Part shown: positions 42,635-53,440 of the stretch, in pieces | How positions within the stretch are numbered: the first letter of the stretch is position 1 | Layout: every line of letters begins with the position of its first letter | DNA from: Actinomadura livida | GTDB taxonomy: Bacteria; Actinomycetota; Actinomycetes; Streptosporangiales; Streptosporangiaceae | DNA: 64,000 nucleotides | Reading direction: 5' to 3' | NCBI RefSeq assembly: GCF_014648675.1 | Contig: NZ_BMRO01000020.1 | Coordinates: 13,914-77,913 of the forward strand | Translations under genes and position numbers: made by a program | The notes under the pieces: generated by a model | The model's database searches: none | Told to the model about the DNA's origin: nothing | Seen by the model: only the letters and a program-made list of their open reading frames with translations

Positions 42635-44665
42635 ATGACTGAGATCGAGAGGCACTCGTACGACGTCGTGGTGATCGGCGCCGGCGGTGCCGGGCTGCGC
42701 GCGGCGATCGAGGCGCGCCTCCAGGGCAAGAAGACCGCGATCATCTCCAAGTCGCTGTTCGGCAAGGCGCACACGGTGATGGCGGAGGGCGGGGCCGCCG
42801 CCGCGATGGGCAACGTCAACGCCAAGGACAACTGGCAGGTCCACTTCCGCGACACCATGCGCGGCGGCAAGTTCATGAACAGCTGGCGGATGGCGGAGCT
42901 GCACGCCAAGGAGTCCCCGGACCGCATCTGGGAGCTCGAGCTGTGGGGCGCGCTGTTCGACCGCACCAAGGACGGCAAGATCAGCCAGCGCAACTTCGGC
43001 GGGCACGAGTACCCGCGGCTGGCGCACGTCGGCGACCGGACGGGCCTGGAGCTGATCCGCACCGCGCAGCAGAAGGTCGTCGCCCTCCAGCAGGAGGACC
43101 ACGCCGAGCACGGCGACTACGAGGCCAGGCTGAAGGTCTGGGCCGAGACGACGGTGACCCGGCTGCTCAAGGACGACGACGGCAAGATCTGCGGCGCGTT
43201 CGGCTACGTCCGGGAGACCGGCAAGTTCGTGGTGTTCGAGGCGCCCGCGGTGGTGCTCGCGACCGGCGGCATCGGCAAGGCGTTCAAGGTCACGTCGAAC
43301 TCCTGGGAGTACACCGGGGACGGCCACGCGCTGGCGATGCTCGCCGGCGGCACGCTGCTGAACATGGAGTTCGTGCAGTTCCACCCGACCGGCATGGTCT
43401 GGCCGCCGTCCGTCAAGGGCATCCTCGTGACCGAGTCGGTGCGCGGCGACCGCGGCGTCCTGCGGAACTCCGAGGGCAAGCGGTTCATGTTCGACTACAT
43501 CCCCGAGGTGTTCAAGGAGCAGTACGCCACCTCGGAGGAGGAGGCGGACCGCTGGTACGACGACCCGGAGAACAACCGGCGCCCCCCTGAGCTGCTGCCG
43601 CGCGACGAGGTGGCCCGCGCGATCAACTCCGAGGTCAAGGCCGGGCGGGGGTCGCCGCACGGCGGGGTCTTCCTCACCGTCGTCGACCGGATGCCCGGCG
43701 GGGCCGCCGAGATCGTCAAGCGGCTCCCGTCGATGTACCACCAGTTCAAGGAGCTGGCGGACGTCGACATCACCAAGGAGGCCATGGAGGTCGGGCCCAC
43801 CTGCCACTACGTGATGGGCGGGGTGGAGGTCGACCCGGACACCGGCGCCGCGAAGGTCCCCGGGCTGTTCGCCGCGGGCGAGGTCTCCGGCGGCATGCAC
43901 GGCTCGAACCGGCTCGGCGGCAACTCGCTGTCGGACCTGCTGGTCTTCGGCCGCCGGGCGGGGCTCGGCGCGGCGGAGTACATCGACGCGCTGGCCGCCC
44001 GTCCCGCCGTCCCCGAGGCGGAGGTCACGGCGGCGGCGACCGAGGCGCTAGCGCCGTTCGAGCGGAAGGACGGCGAGAACCCCTACGCCGTCCACGCCGA
44101 GCTGCAGCAGACGATGAACGAACTGGTCGGCATCATCCGCAAGGAAGAGGAGCTGCAGCAGGCCCTGGCGTCGCTCGCCAAGCTACGGGAGCGGGTCGCG
44201 AACGTCAGCGTCGACCCCGTCGCGGTGGGCGACGAGGGGCGCGGCTACCACCCGGGCTGGCACCTCGCGCTCGACCTGCGCAACATGATGCTGGTGTCGG
44301 AGGCCGTCGCCAAGGCGGCGCTGGAGCGGCAGGAGAGCCGCGGCGGCCACACCCGCGACGACTACCCGCAGATGTCGGCGGAGTGGCGGAAGGTCAACCT
44401 GGTCTGCGCGCTGGCCGGCGACCCGTCCGACCCGCACGTCGAGCTGACGCGGCAGCCGATGCGGCCCATGCGGGACGACCTGCTGGAGCTGTTCGAGAAC
44501 GACGAGCTGAAGAAGTACCTGACCGCCGAGGAGCTGCCGGCCGCCCTGGCCGAGGAGGTCGAGTCGGGGGAGGCGGCGACCGGTGCGACCGCCGCGTCCG
44601 CCGCTGAGGGCCCCGCTGCCGAGGGCCCCGCTGCCGAGGGCAAGGACGAGGAGGGCGACCGATGA
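42635..44665 (+). CDS. sdhA: Succinate dehydrogenase flavoprotein (Sdh1 type)
   Basis: A 676-residue subunit. It has a FAD-binding GAGGAGLRAAIEA, the flavinylation stretch AHTVMAEGGAAAA with H46, the substrate site QFHPTGM, and HGSNRLGGNSLSDLLVFGRRAG. The last 50 residues are an Ala/Glu-rich tail with EGPAA repeats, longer than in relatives. It oxidises succinate to fumarate on the cytoplasmic side. It overlaps sdhB by 4 bp. Confidence 0.95.
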   Translation: MTEIERHSYDVVVIGAGGAGLRAAIEARLQGKKTAIISKSLFGKAHTVMAEGGAAAAMGNVNAKDNWQVHFRDTMRGGKFMNSWRMAELHAKESPDRIWELELWGALFDRTKDGKISQRNFGGHEYPRLAHVGDRTGLELIRTAQQKVVALQQEDHAEHGDYEARLKVWAETTVTRLLKDDDGKICGAFGYVRETGKFVVFEAPAVVLATGGIGKAFKVTSNSWEYTGDGHALAMLAGGTLLNMEFVQFHPTGMVWPPSVKGILVTESVRGDRGVLRNSEGKRFMFDYIPEVFKEQYATSEEEADRWYDDPENNRRPPELLPRDEVARAINSEVKAGRGSPHGGVFLTVVDRMPGGAAEIVKRLPSMYHQFKELADVDITKEAMEVGPTCHYVMGGVEVDPDTGAAKVPGLFAAGEVSGGMHGSNRLGGNSLSDLLVFGRRAGLGAAEYIDALAARPAVPEAEVTAAATEALAPFERKDGENPYAVHAELQQTMNELVGIIRKEEELQQALASLAKLRERVANVSVDPVAVGDEGRGYHPGWHLALDLRNMMLVSEAVAKAALERQESRGGHTRDDYPQMSAEWRKVNLVCALAGDPSDPHVELTRQPMRPMRDDLLELFENDELKKYLTAEELPAALAEEVESGEAATGATAASAAEGPAAEGPAAEGKDEEGDR

Positions 44666-45432
44666 GCTACAAGGCCAAGTTCAAGGTCTGGCGCGGCGAC
44701 GACGGCGACGGCGAGCTCGTCGACTACACCGTCGAGGTGAACGAGGGCGAGGTCGTCCTCGACATCATCCACCGGCTGCAGGCCACGCAGGCGCCCGACC
44801 TCGCCGTCCGGTGGAACTGCAAGGCGGGCAAGTGCGGGTCGTGCTCCGCGGAGATCAACGGCATGCCGCGGCTGCTGTGCATGACGCGGATGTCGACGTT
44901 CGACCCGGACGAGACGGTGACGGTCACGCCGGTCAACACGTTCCCCGTGATCCGCGACCTGGTCACGGACGTGTCGTTCAACTACCAGAAGGCGCGGGAG
45001 GTCCCATCGTTCGATCCGGGCGACGCGAAGCCCGGCGAGCTGCGGATGCAGCAGGTGGACGTCGAGCGCTCGCAGGAGTTCCGCAAGTGCATCGAGTGCT
45101 TCCTGTGCCAGGACGTCTGCCACGTCATCCGTGACCACGACGAGAACAAGGAGAACTTCGCCGGCCCGCGCTTCCTGATGCGGATCGGCGAGCTGGAGAT
45201 GCACCCGGCGGACCAGGCCGACCGGCGCAACATCGCGCAGGACGACCACGGTCTCGGCTTCTGCAACATCACGAAGTGCTGCACCGAGGTCTGCCCCGAG
45301 CACATCAAGATCACCGATAACGCGCTGATTCCGATGAAGGAGCGGGTCGTCGGCCGCAAGTACGACCCGGTGGTGTGGCTCGGCACCAAGCTCGGCATCG
45401 TCAAGAAGGGGCAGGACACCCCGTCCGCCTGA
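44662..45432 (+). CDS. sdhB: Succinate dehydrogenase iron-sulphur subunit (Sdh1 type)
   Basis: A 256-residue subunit. The 2Fe-2S site is CKAGKCGSC plus the later LLC. The 4Fe-4S and 3Fe-4S sites are CIECFLCQDVCH and CNITKCCTEVCPEH. The N-terminal ferredoxin fold and C-terminal alpha-helical domain have normal length. It passes electrons from FAD to the membrane quinone. A terminator follows. Confidence 0.95.
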   Translation: MSYKAKFKVWRGDDGDGELVDYTVEVNEGEVVLDIIHRLQATQAPDLAVRWNCKAGKCGSCSAEINGMPRLLCMTRMSTFDPDETVTVTPVNTFPVIRDLVTDVSFNYQKAREVPSFDPGDAKPGELRMQQVDVERSQEFRKCIECFLCQDVCHVIRDHDENKENFAGPRFLMRIGELEMHPADQADRRNIAQDDHGLGFCNITKCCTEVCPEHIKITDNALIPMKERVVGRKYDPVVWLGTKLGIVKKGQDTPSA

Positions 45433-45437
45433 CGTCT

Positions 45438-45462
45438 CGGCCCCTTCCGGGCCGGGCTTTTT
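45438..45462 (+). terminator. Intrinsic terminator of the first sdh operon
   Basis: GGCCC-N5-GGGCC stem followed by GGGCTTTTT, 6 nt after the sdhB stop. The rest of the gap to 45763 holds only the Crp-gene promoter region. Confidence 0.75.
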
Positions 45463-45721
45463 CGCGAACGTCCCCCGCCGCCCCGCGCGACGGGGGGCGT
45501 TCGCGTTTCCCGCCCCGGAAGCGTCGCCCTGGCATGCGGCGCTCCCGCAACGCGGCGGGCGGCGTGCCCCCGGGCCGCCGCCCGCCGTAAACGCCGTTCC
45601 CCATGAACGCCGTGGACGCTGGACGGCCTGCCAACCGCACACGCCGCGATCAACACTGGCGCACCCCCGGCCATTCGAGTAGGGATTTGTGCACACAACG
45701 CGTTGTGATTTCGTGATTCTC

Positions 45722-45757
45722 TTCCGGGGCCCCGGAAAGCCCGGGGCCAATTAGCGT
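45722..45757 (+). promoter_or_regulatory. Palindrome and leaderless -10 before the Crp-family gene
   Basis: TTCCGGGGCCCCGGAA (45722-45737) is a perfect 16-bp palindrome near -34. TAGCGT (45752-45757) is followed after 6 nt by the ATG, so the transcript is probably leaderless. Another palindrome, TTGTGCACACAA, lies just upstream near 45687-45698. Confidence 0.55.
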
Positions 45758-45763
45758 GGGGGC

Positions 45764-46456
45764 ATGAGCGCCCTCGAACCGGGCTCGTTCTTCGCCGAAC
45801 TCACCGCGGCGGAACGCGAGGACCTGGAGTCACGTGGCCGCGTCCGCGACTTCGCACGGGGGGACACGCTCTTCACCGAGGGCGAGGATCCCGGCTGGGT
45901 CGCCGTCCTGCTGCGGGGCCGCGTGAAGGCGTTCTCCTACCGTGAGCAGGGCGGGGAGGCCCTGCTCGCCGTGCGCGGCCCGGGGGCGCTCCTCGGCGAG
46001 GTCGCCGCGATCGACGGGCAGCCGCGGTCGGCGTCGGTCGCCGCGCTGGAGCCGGTGCGGGCCCTCGCGGTCTCGGCCGACGAGTTCATGGCGTTCCTGC
46101 AGGCGCACGGCCGAGTCTCGATCATCATCATGCGGGTGCTGTGCCAGCGCTGGCGCGACGCCGACCGCAAGCGCGCCGAGTTCGGCATGTTCGACGCGAC
46201 CGGACGCGTCGCGCAGCGCCTCGTCGAGCTGGCCGAGCGGTTCGGCGTCCCGTACCGGGCGGGCCCGGAGGGGGAGGGGCAGAGCGTCCGCATCACGCTG
46301 AACCTGTCGCAGGAGGAGCTGGCGGGCTGGGTCGGCGCGTCCCGCGAGGCGGTCAGCAAGGCGCTGCGGACGCTGCGCGCGCACGGCTGGATCGAGACGG
46401 GCCGGCGCCGCCTCATCGTCCATGACCTGCAGGCACTCCGCCGGCACGCCCGCTGA
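45764..46456 (+). CDS. Crp/Fnr-family transcriptional regulator
   Basis: A 230-residue regulator with a cyclic-nucleotide-binding domain (FARGDTLFTEGEDPGWVAVLLRGRVK, GALLGEVAAIDGQPRSASVAA, where GE and R-S-A resemble the phosphate-binding cassette). A dimer helix follows, then an HTH (LSQEELAGWVGASREAVSKALRTLRAHGWI). No Fnr cysteines are present, so oxygen sensing through an iron-sulphur cluster is unlikely. It may bind cAMP. Confidence 0.9.
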   Translation: MSALEPGSFFAELTAAEREDLESRGRVRDFARGDTLFTEGEDPGWVAVLLRGRVKAFSYREQGGEALLAVRGPGALLGEVAAIDGQPRSASVAALEPVRALAVSADEFMAFLQAHGRVSIIIMRVLCQRWRDADRKRAEFGMFDATGRVAQRLVELAERFGVPYRAGPEGEGQSVRITLNLSQEELAGWVGASREAVSKALRTLRAHGWIETGRRRLIVHDLQALRRHAR

Positions 46457-46507
46457 CCCGCGGGCCGCGTGCGGGCGCGCCGGGACGCGACCCGTACCCT
46501 GTGCAGG

Positions 46508-47509
46508 GTGCAATTGCAGCAGCTCGCCTATTTCGTCGCGGTCGCGGAGGTGCGCCACTTCACGCAGGCCGCCGAGATCCTGCGGGTGGCGCAGCCGTCG
46601 CTGTCGAAGCAGATCCGCGCGCTGGAGTCCGAGCTGAGCGTCTCCCTGTTCAGCCGTGCCCGGGGGAACATCACCCTGACGCCCGCGGGCGAGGCCCTGC
46701 TGCCGCTGGCCAAACGCATACTCGCCGACGTCGAGACGGCCCGCCTTGAGGTGCAGGAACTCGCCGGCCTCAAACGCGGCCGGGTACGGCTCGGCGCCAC
46801 ACCGTCCCTGTGCGCGGGCCTACTGGCGGACGTTCTGCGCCGCTTCCACGACGCCTACCCGGGGATCCAGCTCCTGGTGGAGGAGGGCGGCTCCCGCGAC
46901 CTCGTCCGGGAACTGACCCGCGGCTCCCTGGACATGGCCCTGGTCATCCTCCCGCTCCAGGGCGACCCGCCCCTGGACACCACCCCCATCCTGCGCGAGT
47001 TCCTGGTGGTGGCGTCCCCGACCGGTGCCGAGACGGGACTGCCCGAGCGCTCCCTGAAGGCGGCCCAGCTGCCCCGCCGCTCGTACCTGCGCATCGAGGA
47101 CCTCCGGAACCGTCCGCTCGTGATGTTCCGTCCGGGCTACGACCTGCGCGAGGCGACGATCAGCGCGTGCCGCGCCGCGGGCTTCGAGCCCCGGTTCGCG
47201 GTCGAGGGGGGCGAGATGGACGCCGTCCTGCGGTTCGTGGAGGTCGGCCTGGGCGTGGCGGTCGTCCCCAGCATGGTCCTCGCCGGACGGCCCGGCCTGC
47301 GCGGCACTCCGCTCGTCCTGCCCGACGAGGAGGCTCGCCGGGGCCGCCAAGGCCCCGGCCTGCTCCGCACCATCGCGCTCGCCCACCGCAAGGACGTCGA
47401 ACTCACCCACGCCGCACGCGCCTTCCAGGACACCCTGCAGACGTTCCTCGTCGAAGCGGGCCTAGCCGGAAGCCTCCCGCCAGGCGTCGAAACCCTTCTC
47501 ACCGACTGA
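46508..47509 (+). CDS. LysR-family transcriptional regulator
   Basis: A 333-residue regulator with an N-terminal HTH (HFTQAAEILRVAQPSLSKQIRALE) and a two-lobed effector domain. GTG 46508 is chosen because TACCCT lies 7 nt before it (leaderless). The T-N11-A box upstream of the second sdh operon is a possible target, as LysR regulators often accompany this operon type in actinobacteria; that is inference. It overlaps the convergent gene by 48 bp. Confidence 0.88.
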   Translation: MQLQQLAYFVAVAEVRHFTQAAEILRVAQPSLSKQIRALESELSVSLFSRARGNITLTPAGEALLPLAKRILADVETARLEVQELAGLKRGRVRLGATPSLCAGLLADVLRRFHDAYPGIQLLVEEGGSRDLVRELTRGSLDMALVILPLQGDPPLDTTPILREFLVVASPTGAETGLPERSLKAAQLPRRSYLRIEDLRNRPLVMFRPGYDLREATISACRAAGFEPRFAVEGGEMDAVLRFVEVGLGVAVVPSMVLAGRPGLRGTPLVLPDEEARRGRQGPGLLRTIALAHRKDVELTHAARAFQDTLQTFLVEAGLAGSLPPGVETLLTD

Positions 47510-48934
47510 TCCCACGGAGCCCCAACATCCATCCTTGGAGGTAGAGGGCATGAAGCTCAGCGGCATGGGCTCGGGGACAGGGACGGCGGTCTCGCGGAAC
47601 CGCTGCATTCGGCGGCGGGCGTAGTGCAGTCCGTGCAGGGCCCAGGTCTCGCCGCGCCGGTCGCCGATCCGGGCGAAGACGTCGCGGGACGCGGCGAAGA
47701 AGCCGGCCGCGTCGGCGAAGTTCGAGCGGTGCTGGCTGGCGTGCCCGAGTCCCGCGAGGGCGTAGGCGATGCCGCGGTCGTCGCGGGCGTGCTCGGCGGA
47801 CGCGAGGCCGGTGCCGAGGGCGCCGATCCAGTCGATCCAGTCGGTCCACGGGCTGCGGAGGAAGTAGAACGTCCACAGCGCGAGCGGCAGCCGCCACGCG
47901 ATGTCGTGCTGGCCCTCGTCGGCGGCGGCGCGGGCGGCGGCGATGAGGTTGAGGCGTTCGGACTCGCACCACCGGTGCGCCTCGTCCGGCGAGGCGAAGG
48001 CGAGGGGGCGGCACGGGGCGTCCGGCAGGGTGAGCACGGGGATGACGCGGTCGGGGCACAGGACGCGGCGGGCGTTGTCGGCGGTGCCCAGGTACCACGC
48101 GAGGACGCGGCGCAGGACCGCGATGCGTTCGGCCTCCCCGAACCCGTGGTCGAGGACGGGGACGCGGAAGCGGCCCACGGGAGTCTCGTCCAGGCCGAGG
48201 CCGCCGAGCAGCTCGCGGGTCTCGCCGGCGGGAGCCTGGATGAGTGCGGCCGCGGCCGGAACGGAGATCTCCGTCCCGGGGTGCACCGACAACAGCCGGA
48301 GGATCCGGGCGCCTTCGCCGCGGACGTCAGGGAGGCGCACCCATCCGCGCGTGTTCGTCTCCTTCACCGACACGCGGACGGAGCGGTACGACGCGGCGTC
48401 GCAGGTCGGGCACTGCTGGACGACCTCTTCGTAGAACCGGTCGGACGTGATGAGGGCGACGGCGCCGGGAGAGGCGCGCAGGGCGTCCTTCAGCGGCTCC
48501 GCGTCCAGGAGCCGGGACGCCGCGACGATCGCGCTGCCCGCCACGCCGTGGGCGTCGTAGATCACCTCCCCCGCGTGCACGGCGACGCGGACCTTGATGC
48601 GCGCCCCCGGCGGCGCGCCGCTGTTGTGCCGTTCGAGGGAGGCCGCCAGCTTCAGCGGGAAGGGGCCGGCCAGCCGCTCCTTCGGCACGTCCGGCTGGAC
48701 GAGGACGAGCGCGCCGTCCCCGCGGTCCTCGAACCGCAGCGACCTCGGGGGCACGCCGGAGTCGGCCAGCGCCTCGGGCAGGACCTTGAACAGGACGCTG
48801 CGCACGGCGAGCTGGTCCCAGTTCGTCCGGCGGCCGTAGCCCTGGACGTCCACGCACAGGATCGACCGGTGCACCGCGTGCGATGGGTCGGCGATACCGT
48901 GCAACGGGTCATGCATATGCACAGTCTTCTGCAC
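47462..48934 (-). CDS. Protein with a nucleotide-cyclase-like N-terminal domain
   Basis: About 490 residues. Residues 15-185 follow the class III cyclase fold pattern (SILCVDVQGYGRR, FEDRGDGALVLV, IKVRVAVHAGEVIYDAHGVAGSAIVAASRLLDA), but metal and substrate residues look incomplete, so it may bind but not make a cyclic nucleotide. The C-terminal half is helical with TPR-like stretches (AGLGHASQHRSNFADAAGFF). GTG 48934 is chosen because TACCGT lies 7 nt before it; ATG 48916 is an alternative. TGCA motifs are frequent around the start. Confidence 0.65.
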   Translation of the reverse strand: MQKTVHMHDPLHGIADPSHAVHRSILCVDVQGYGRRTNWDQLAVRSVLFKVLPEALADSGVPPRSLRFEDRGDGALVLVQPDVPKERLAGPFPLKLAASLERHNSGAPPGARIKVRVAVHAGEVIYDAHGVAGSAIVAASRLLDAEPLKDALRASPGAVALITSDRFYEEVVQQCPTCDAASYRSVRVSVKETNTRGWVRLPDVRGEGARILRLLSVHPGTEISVPAAAALIQAPAGETRELLGGLGLDETPVGRFRVPVLDHGFGEAERIAVLRRVLAWYLGTADNARRVLCPDRVIPVLTLPDAPCRPLAFASPDEAHRWCESERLNLIAAARAAADEGQHDIAWRLPLALWTFYFLRSPWTDWIDWIGALGTGLASAEHARDDRGIAYALAGLGHASQHRSNFADAAGFFAASRDVFARIGDRRGETWALHGLHYARRRMQRFRETAVPVPEPMPLSFMPSTSKDGCWGSVGSVGEKGFDAWREASG

Positions 48935-48999
48935 GTGCAGCACGGTACTGCAAGATCGCGACCTGGGCAGGGACCTTTGCGCATGTGCATGTGGCCGGA

Positions 49000-49758
49000 T
49001 CAGGCGCCCTGGATCTCGTCCAGGATCTCGGCCAGCAGGCGGGTTCGGATGGCGGTGTCGTCGCCCTCGGGCAGATGCCAGGGGCAGGCGAGGTCCAGCG
49101 CGGCGACGCGGCCGGTGGCCATGACGCGGCGGTAGGACGCGAGCACCGCGTCCCGCGACGGGCCGCCGCCGACCGGGAACCGCAGGCCGGGCAGGTCGCC
49201 CTTGTCGATCACGTCCAGGTCGATGTGCAGGACGAGCGGCCCGTCGGGCAGGACGACGTCGTCCACCGGGCAGCGCCGGATCTTCGAGGTCGCGAGGAAC
49301 TCCGCTTCGGCCGGGTCGAGGTCGCGGGCGTCCACCAGGACGGCGCGCTCCTCCGGCAGCGGGCGCAGCCCCAGCGGGCCGGTGAGCAGCTCGGGATGGT
49401 CGCCGATGATCTGCCGCAGCGGCATCCCGCCGATGTAGCCGGACGTGGAGCTCTCCAGGGAGTGGATGTCGCCGTGCCCGTCGAACCAGACGACCGAGGC
49501 GTCCACGCCCGCCCGCTGCACGCCCGCGAGGACCGCCGTGGAGACCAGGCAGTCGCCCGACACCACGGTCGGCCGCGTCCCGCCGGCGACCTGGTCGGCG
49601 ACCTCGGCGGAGACGAGCTCGTACAGCGCGCCGAGGCGCGCCCAGACGTCGCCTTCGGGCAGCTCCCGCGTCACCGGGATGAAACCGGCGGCGGGCAGGG
49701 GGAAGGACGAGTCGGGGAGCCGTTCGTCCAGGTGGTAGGGCACCAGCGTGATCGTCAT
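49000..49758 (-). CDS. Arginase/agmatinase-family protein
   Basis: A 252-residue ureohydrolase-fold protein. Manganese-site motifs are VVWFDGHGDIH and LHIDLDVID. The first metal-binding motif, usually GDH, reads SGDC here, so one histidine ligand is replaced by cysteine. Actinobacterial relatives of this short type are poorly characterised, and substrate cannot be stated. It is a single gene between two divergent blocks. Confidence 0.8.
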   Translation of the reverse strand: MTITLVPYHLDERLPDSSFPLPAAGFIPVTRELPEGDVWARLGALYELVSAEVADQVAGGTRPTVVSGDCLVSTAVLAGVQRAGVDASVVWFDGHGDIHSLESSTSGYIGGMPLRQIIGDHPELLTGPLGLRPLPEERAVLVDARDLDPAEAEFLATSKIRRCPVDDVVLPDGPLVLHIDLDVIDKGDLPGLRFPVGGGPSRDAVLASYRRVMATGRVAALDLACPWHLPEGDDTAIRTRLLAEILDEIQGA

Positions 49759-49802
49759 GGGTCCACAGTAAGGGGCGCGCTCGCCAGGGCTTGGAAATGA
49801 AT

Positions 49803-49830
49803 GACCCCGCCCGGTACTCCGGGCGGGGTC
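49803..49830 (-). terminator. Terminator of the second sdh operon
   Basis: A perfect 12-bp GC stem (GACCCCGCCCGG) with the loop TACT, 23 nt beyond the stop of the minus-strand sdhB. No long T-run follows on the minus strand. Confidence 0.7.
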
Positions 49831-49852
49831 CGTCCATGGGGCGCCGTGCGGG

Positions 49853-50605
49853 TCAGCGCTTCTTTCCGCCCGCGGTGGCCTTCAGGTAGTCGTGGTTCAG
49901 CCGGCCGATGACGTCCAGGGGGATGCCCTTGGGGCAGGCGGCGGTGCACTCACCGGTGTTGGTGCAGCCGCCGAAGCCCTCCTCGTCGTGGGTCTCCAGC
50001 ATGGACACGACCCGGTCCCAGCGCTCCGGCTGGCCCTGCGGCATCAGCCCGAGGTGGGTGACCTTGGCGCCGAGGAACAGGGCGGCCGAGCCGTTCGGGC
50101 AGGCCGCGACGCAGGCGCCGCAGCCGATGCACTCGGCGGCCTCGAACGCCTGGTCGGCGTCGGGCTTCGGGACGGGCACGGCGTGCGCCTCGGGCGCGGT
50201 GCCGGTCGGCGCGGTGATGTAGCCGCCCGCCTGGATCATCCGGTCGAACGCGGAGCGGTCGACCACCAGGTCCTTGACGACCGGGAACGCCGCCGCCCGC
50301 CACGGCTCGATGTCGATGACCTCGCCGTCCTTGAACTTGCGCATGTGGAGCTGGCACGTGGTGGTGGCGCGCTCCGGGCCGTGCGGGGTGCCGTTGATGA
50401 CGAGCGAGCACATGCCGCAGATGCCCTCGCGGCAGTCGTGGTCGAACGCGACCGGCTCCTCGCCCTCGGCGATGAGCCGCTCGTTGAGGACGTCGAGCAT
50501 CTCCAGGAACGAGGCGTCGGGGGAGACGTCGTCGAGCTTGTACTCGACCATCCTCCCCTTGTCCTCGGGGCCGCTCTGGCGCCAGACGCGCAGTGTGAGC
50601 TTCAT
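49853..50605 (-). CDS. sdhB: Succinate dehydrogenase/fumarate reductase iron-sulphur subunit
   Basis: A 250-residue subunit: 2Fe-2S motif CREGICGMC plus TTCQLH, then CIGCGACVAACP and the later CTNTGECTAACPKG clusters. MKLTLRVWRQ at the start matches the B-type actinobacterial subunit. ATG 50605 is preferred; GTG 50611 overlaps the sdhA stop as GTGA. Last gene of the minus-strand sdhCAB operon. Confidence 0.93.
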   Translation of the reverse strand: MKLTLRVWRQSGPEDKGRMVEYKLDDVSPDASFLEMLDVLNERLIAEGEEPVAFDHDCREGICGMCSLVINGTPHGPERATTTCQLHMRKFKDGEVIDIEPWRAAAFPVVKDLVVDRSAFDRMIQAGGYITAPTGTAPEAHAVPVPKPDADQAFEAAECIGCGACVAACPNGSAALFLGAKVTHLGLMPQGQPERWDRVVSMLETHDEEGFGGCTNTGECTAACPKGIPLDVIGRLNHDYLKATAGGKKR

Positions 50606-50607
50606 CG

Positions 50608-52548
<1,941 letters not shown>

Positions 52549-52550
52549 GG

Positions 52551-53240
52551 TCAGCTCACCCATCCGAACGTGATGGAGACGGGGACGGCGACGAAACCGA
52601 GCGTCACGACCGCCGCGATGGTTCCGGACAGCCCGCGGAGCAGCCGCTCCGTGCGCGGGGTCCGCAGCCCGAGGGTCTGGCACGCGCTCCAGATGCCGTG
52701 GTGGAGGTGCGCGCCGACGAGCAGGACCGCGACGACGTACCAGACGGTGATGTACCAGCGGGACGGGTCGAAGTCGGCGATCATCCGCTGGTAGGGCGTG
52801 GCGTCGCCGCCGAGCGGGTTCACGACGAAGAACGTCAGGTCCAGCAGGTGCCAGACGACGTAGAACGCGATGATGACGCCGCCGTACCGCATCGTGCGGG
52901 CGGCGTAGCCCTGCGCGTGCGACTTCTTCTTGGCCTGGTACTTCACCGGCCGCGCGGCCGACGCGCGCCGGGCGAGCGACACCGCCGACCACATGTGCAG
53001 GACGATCGCCACCACCAGGCCGGCCTCCAGGAGCGTGAGGACGGTCCGGTACGGCACGGCGGGCTCGCCGAGCGTGCGCAGCCAGTGCGCGTAGTCGTTG
53101 AAGCTCTCCGCCCCGAAGAAGATCTTCAGGTTCCCGATCATGTGCGTGATCAGGAAGAGCACGAGGACGGCGCCGGTCACCGCCATGACGGCCTTCTTGC
53201 CGACGGTCGACCGGTAGATCGCAGGTATCGCTACAGCCAC
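52551..53240 (-). CDS. sdhC: Succinate dehydrogenase cytochrome b subunit (five-helix type)
   Basis: A 229-residue protein with five helices and conserved histidines (LITHMIGNLK, LHMWSAVSLARR, VWHLLDLTFF, AHLHHGIWSACQ) that can bind two b haems, as in B-type quinone reductases. The GTG start lies 7 nt after TAGCTT, a likely leaderless promoter; GAGGAC could also serve as Shine-Dalgarno. First gene of the operon. Confidence 0.9.
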   Translation of the reverse strand: MAVAIPAIYRSTVGKKAVMAVTGAVLVLFLITHMIGNLKIFFGAESFNDYAHWLRTLGEPAVPYRTVLTLLEAGLVVAIVLHMWSAVSLARRASAARPVKYQAKKKSHAQGYAARTMRYGGVIIAFYVVWHLLDLTFFVVNPLGGDATPYQRMIADFDPSRWYITVWYVVAVLLVGAHLHHGIWSACQTLGLRTPRTERLLRGLSGTIAAVVTLGFVAVPVSITFGWVS

Positions 53241-53299
53241 GTCCTCGAAGCTATGCCGACCTGGGCTGAGAGTTCCAAGTCATCAGCGCACTGGTTTCG

Positions 53300-53314
53300 A
53301 TAGCCTCAGGCTAT
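53300..53314. promoter_or_regulatory. LysR-type box ATAG-N7-CTAT upstream of the second sdh operon
   Basis: ATAGCCTCAGGCTAT is an inverted repeat with 7-bp arms around one base and fits the T-N11-A rule of LysR regulators. It lies about 60-75 bp upstream of the sdhC start, where such activators bind. Confidence 0.55.
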
Positions 53315-53440
53315 GAAGCCAAGCAGAACGGACGTTGTGCCCGTTTCGTGATAGACCACGCGGTGAGTGACTTCACAGGACGATCCGGAACTCACCGGGC
53401 GGGTGATCGAGAAGACGTTGACGAGGTCGGCGGCGGTGTG

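Noticed and set aside
45722..45737. GGGGCCCC palindrome before the Crp gene as another pilus box
   Set aside because: It is a single palindrome without the 8-bp spaced second half-site or the 23-24 nt spacing to the -10.
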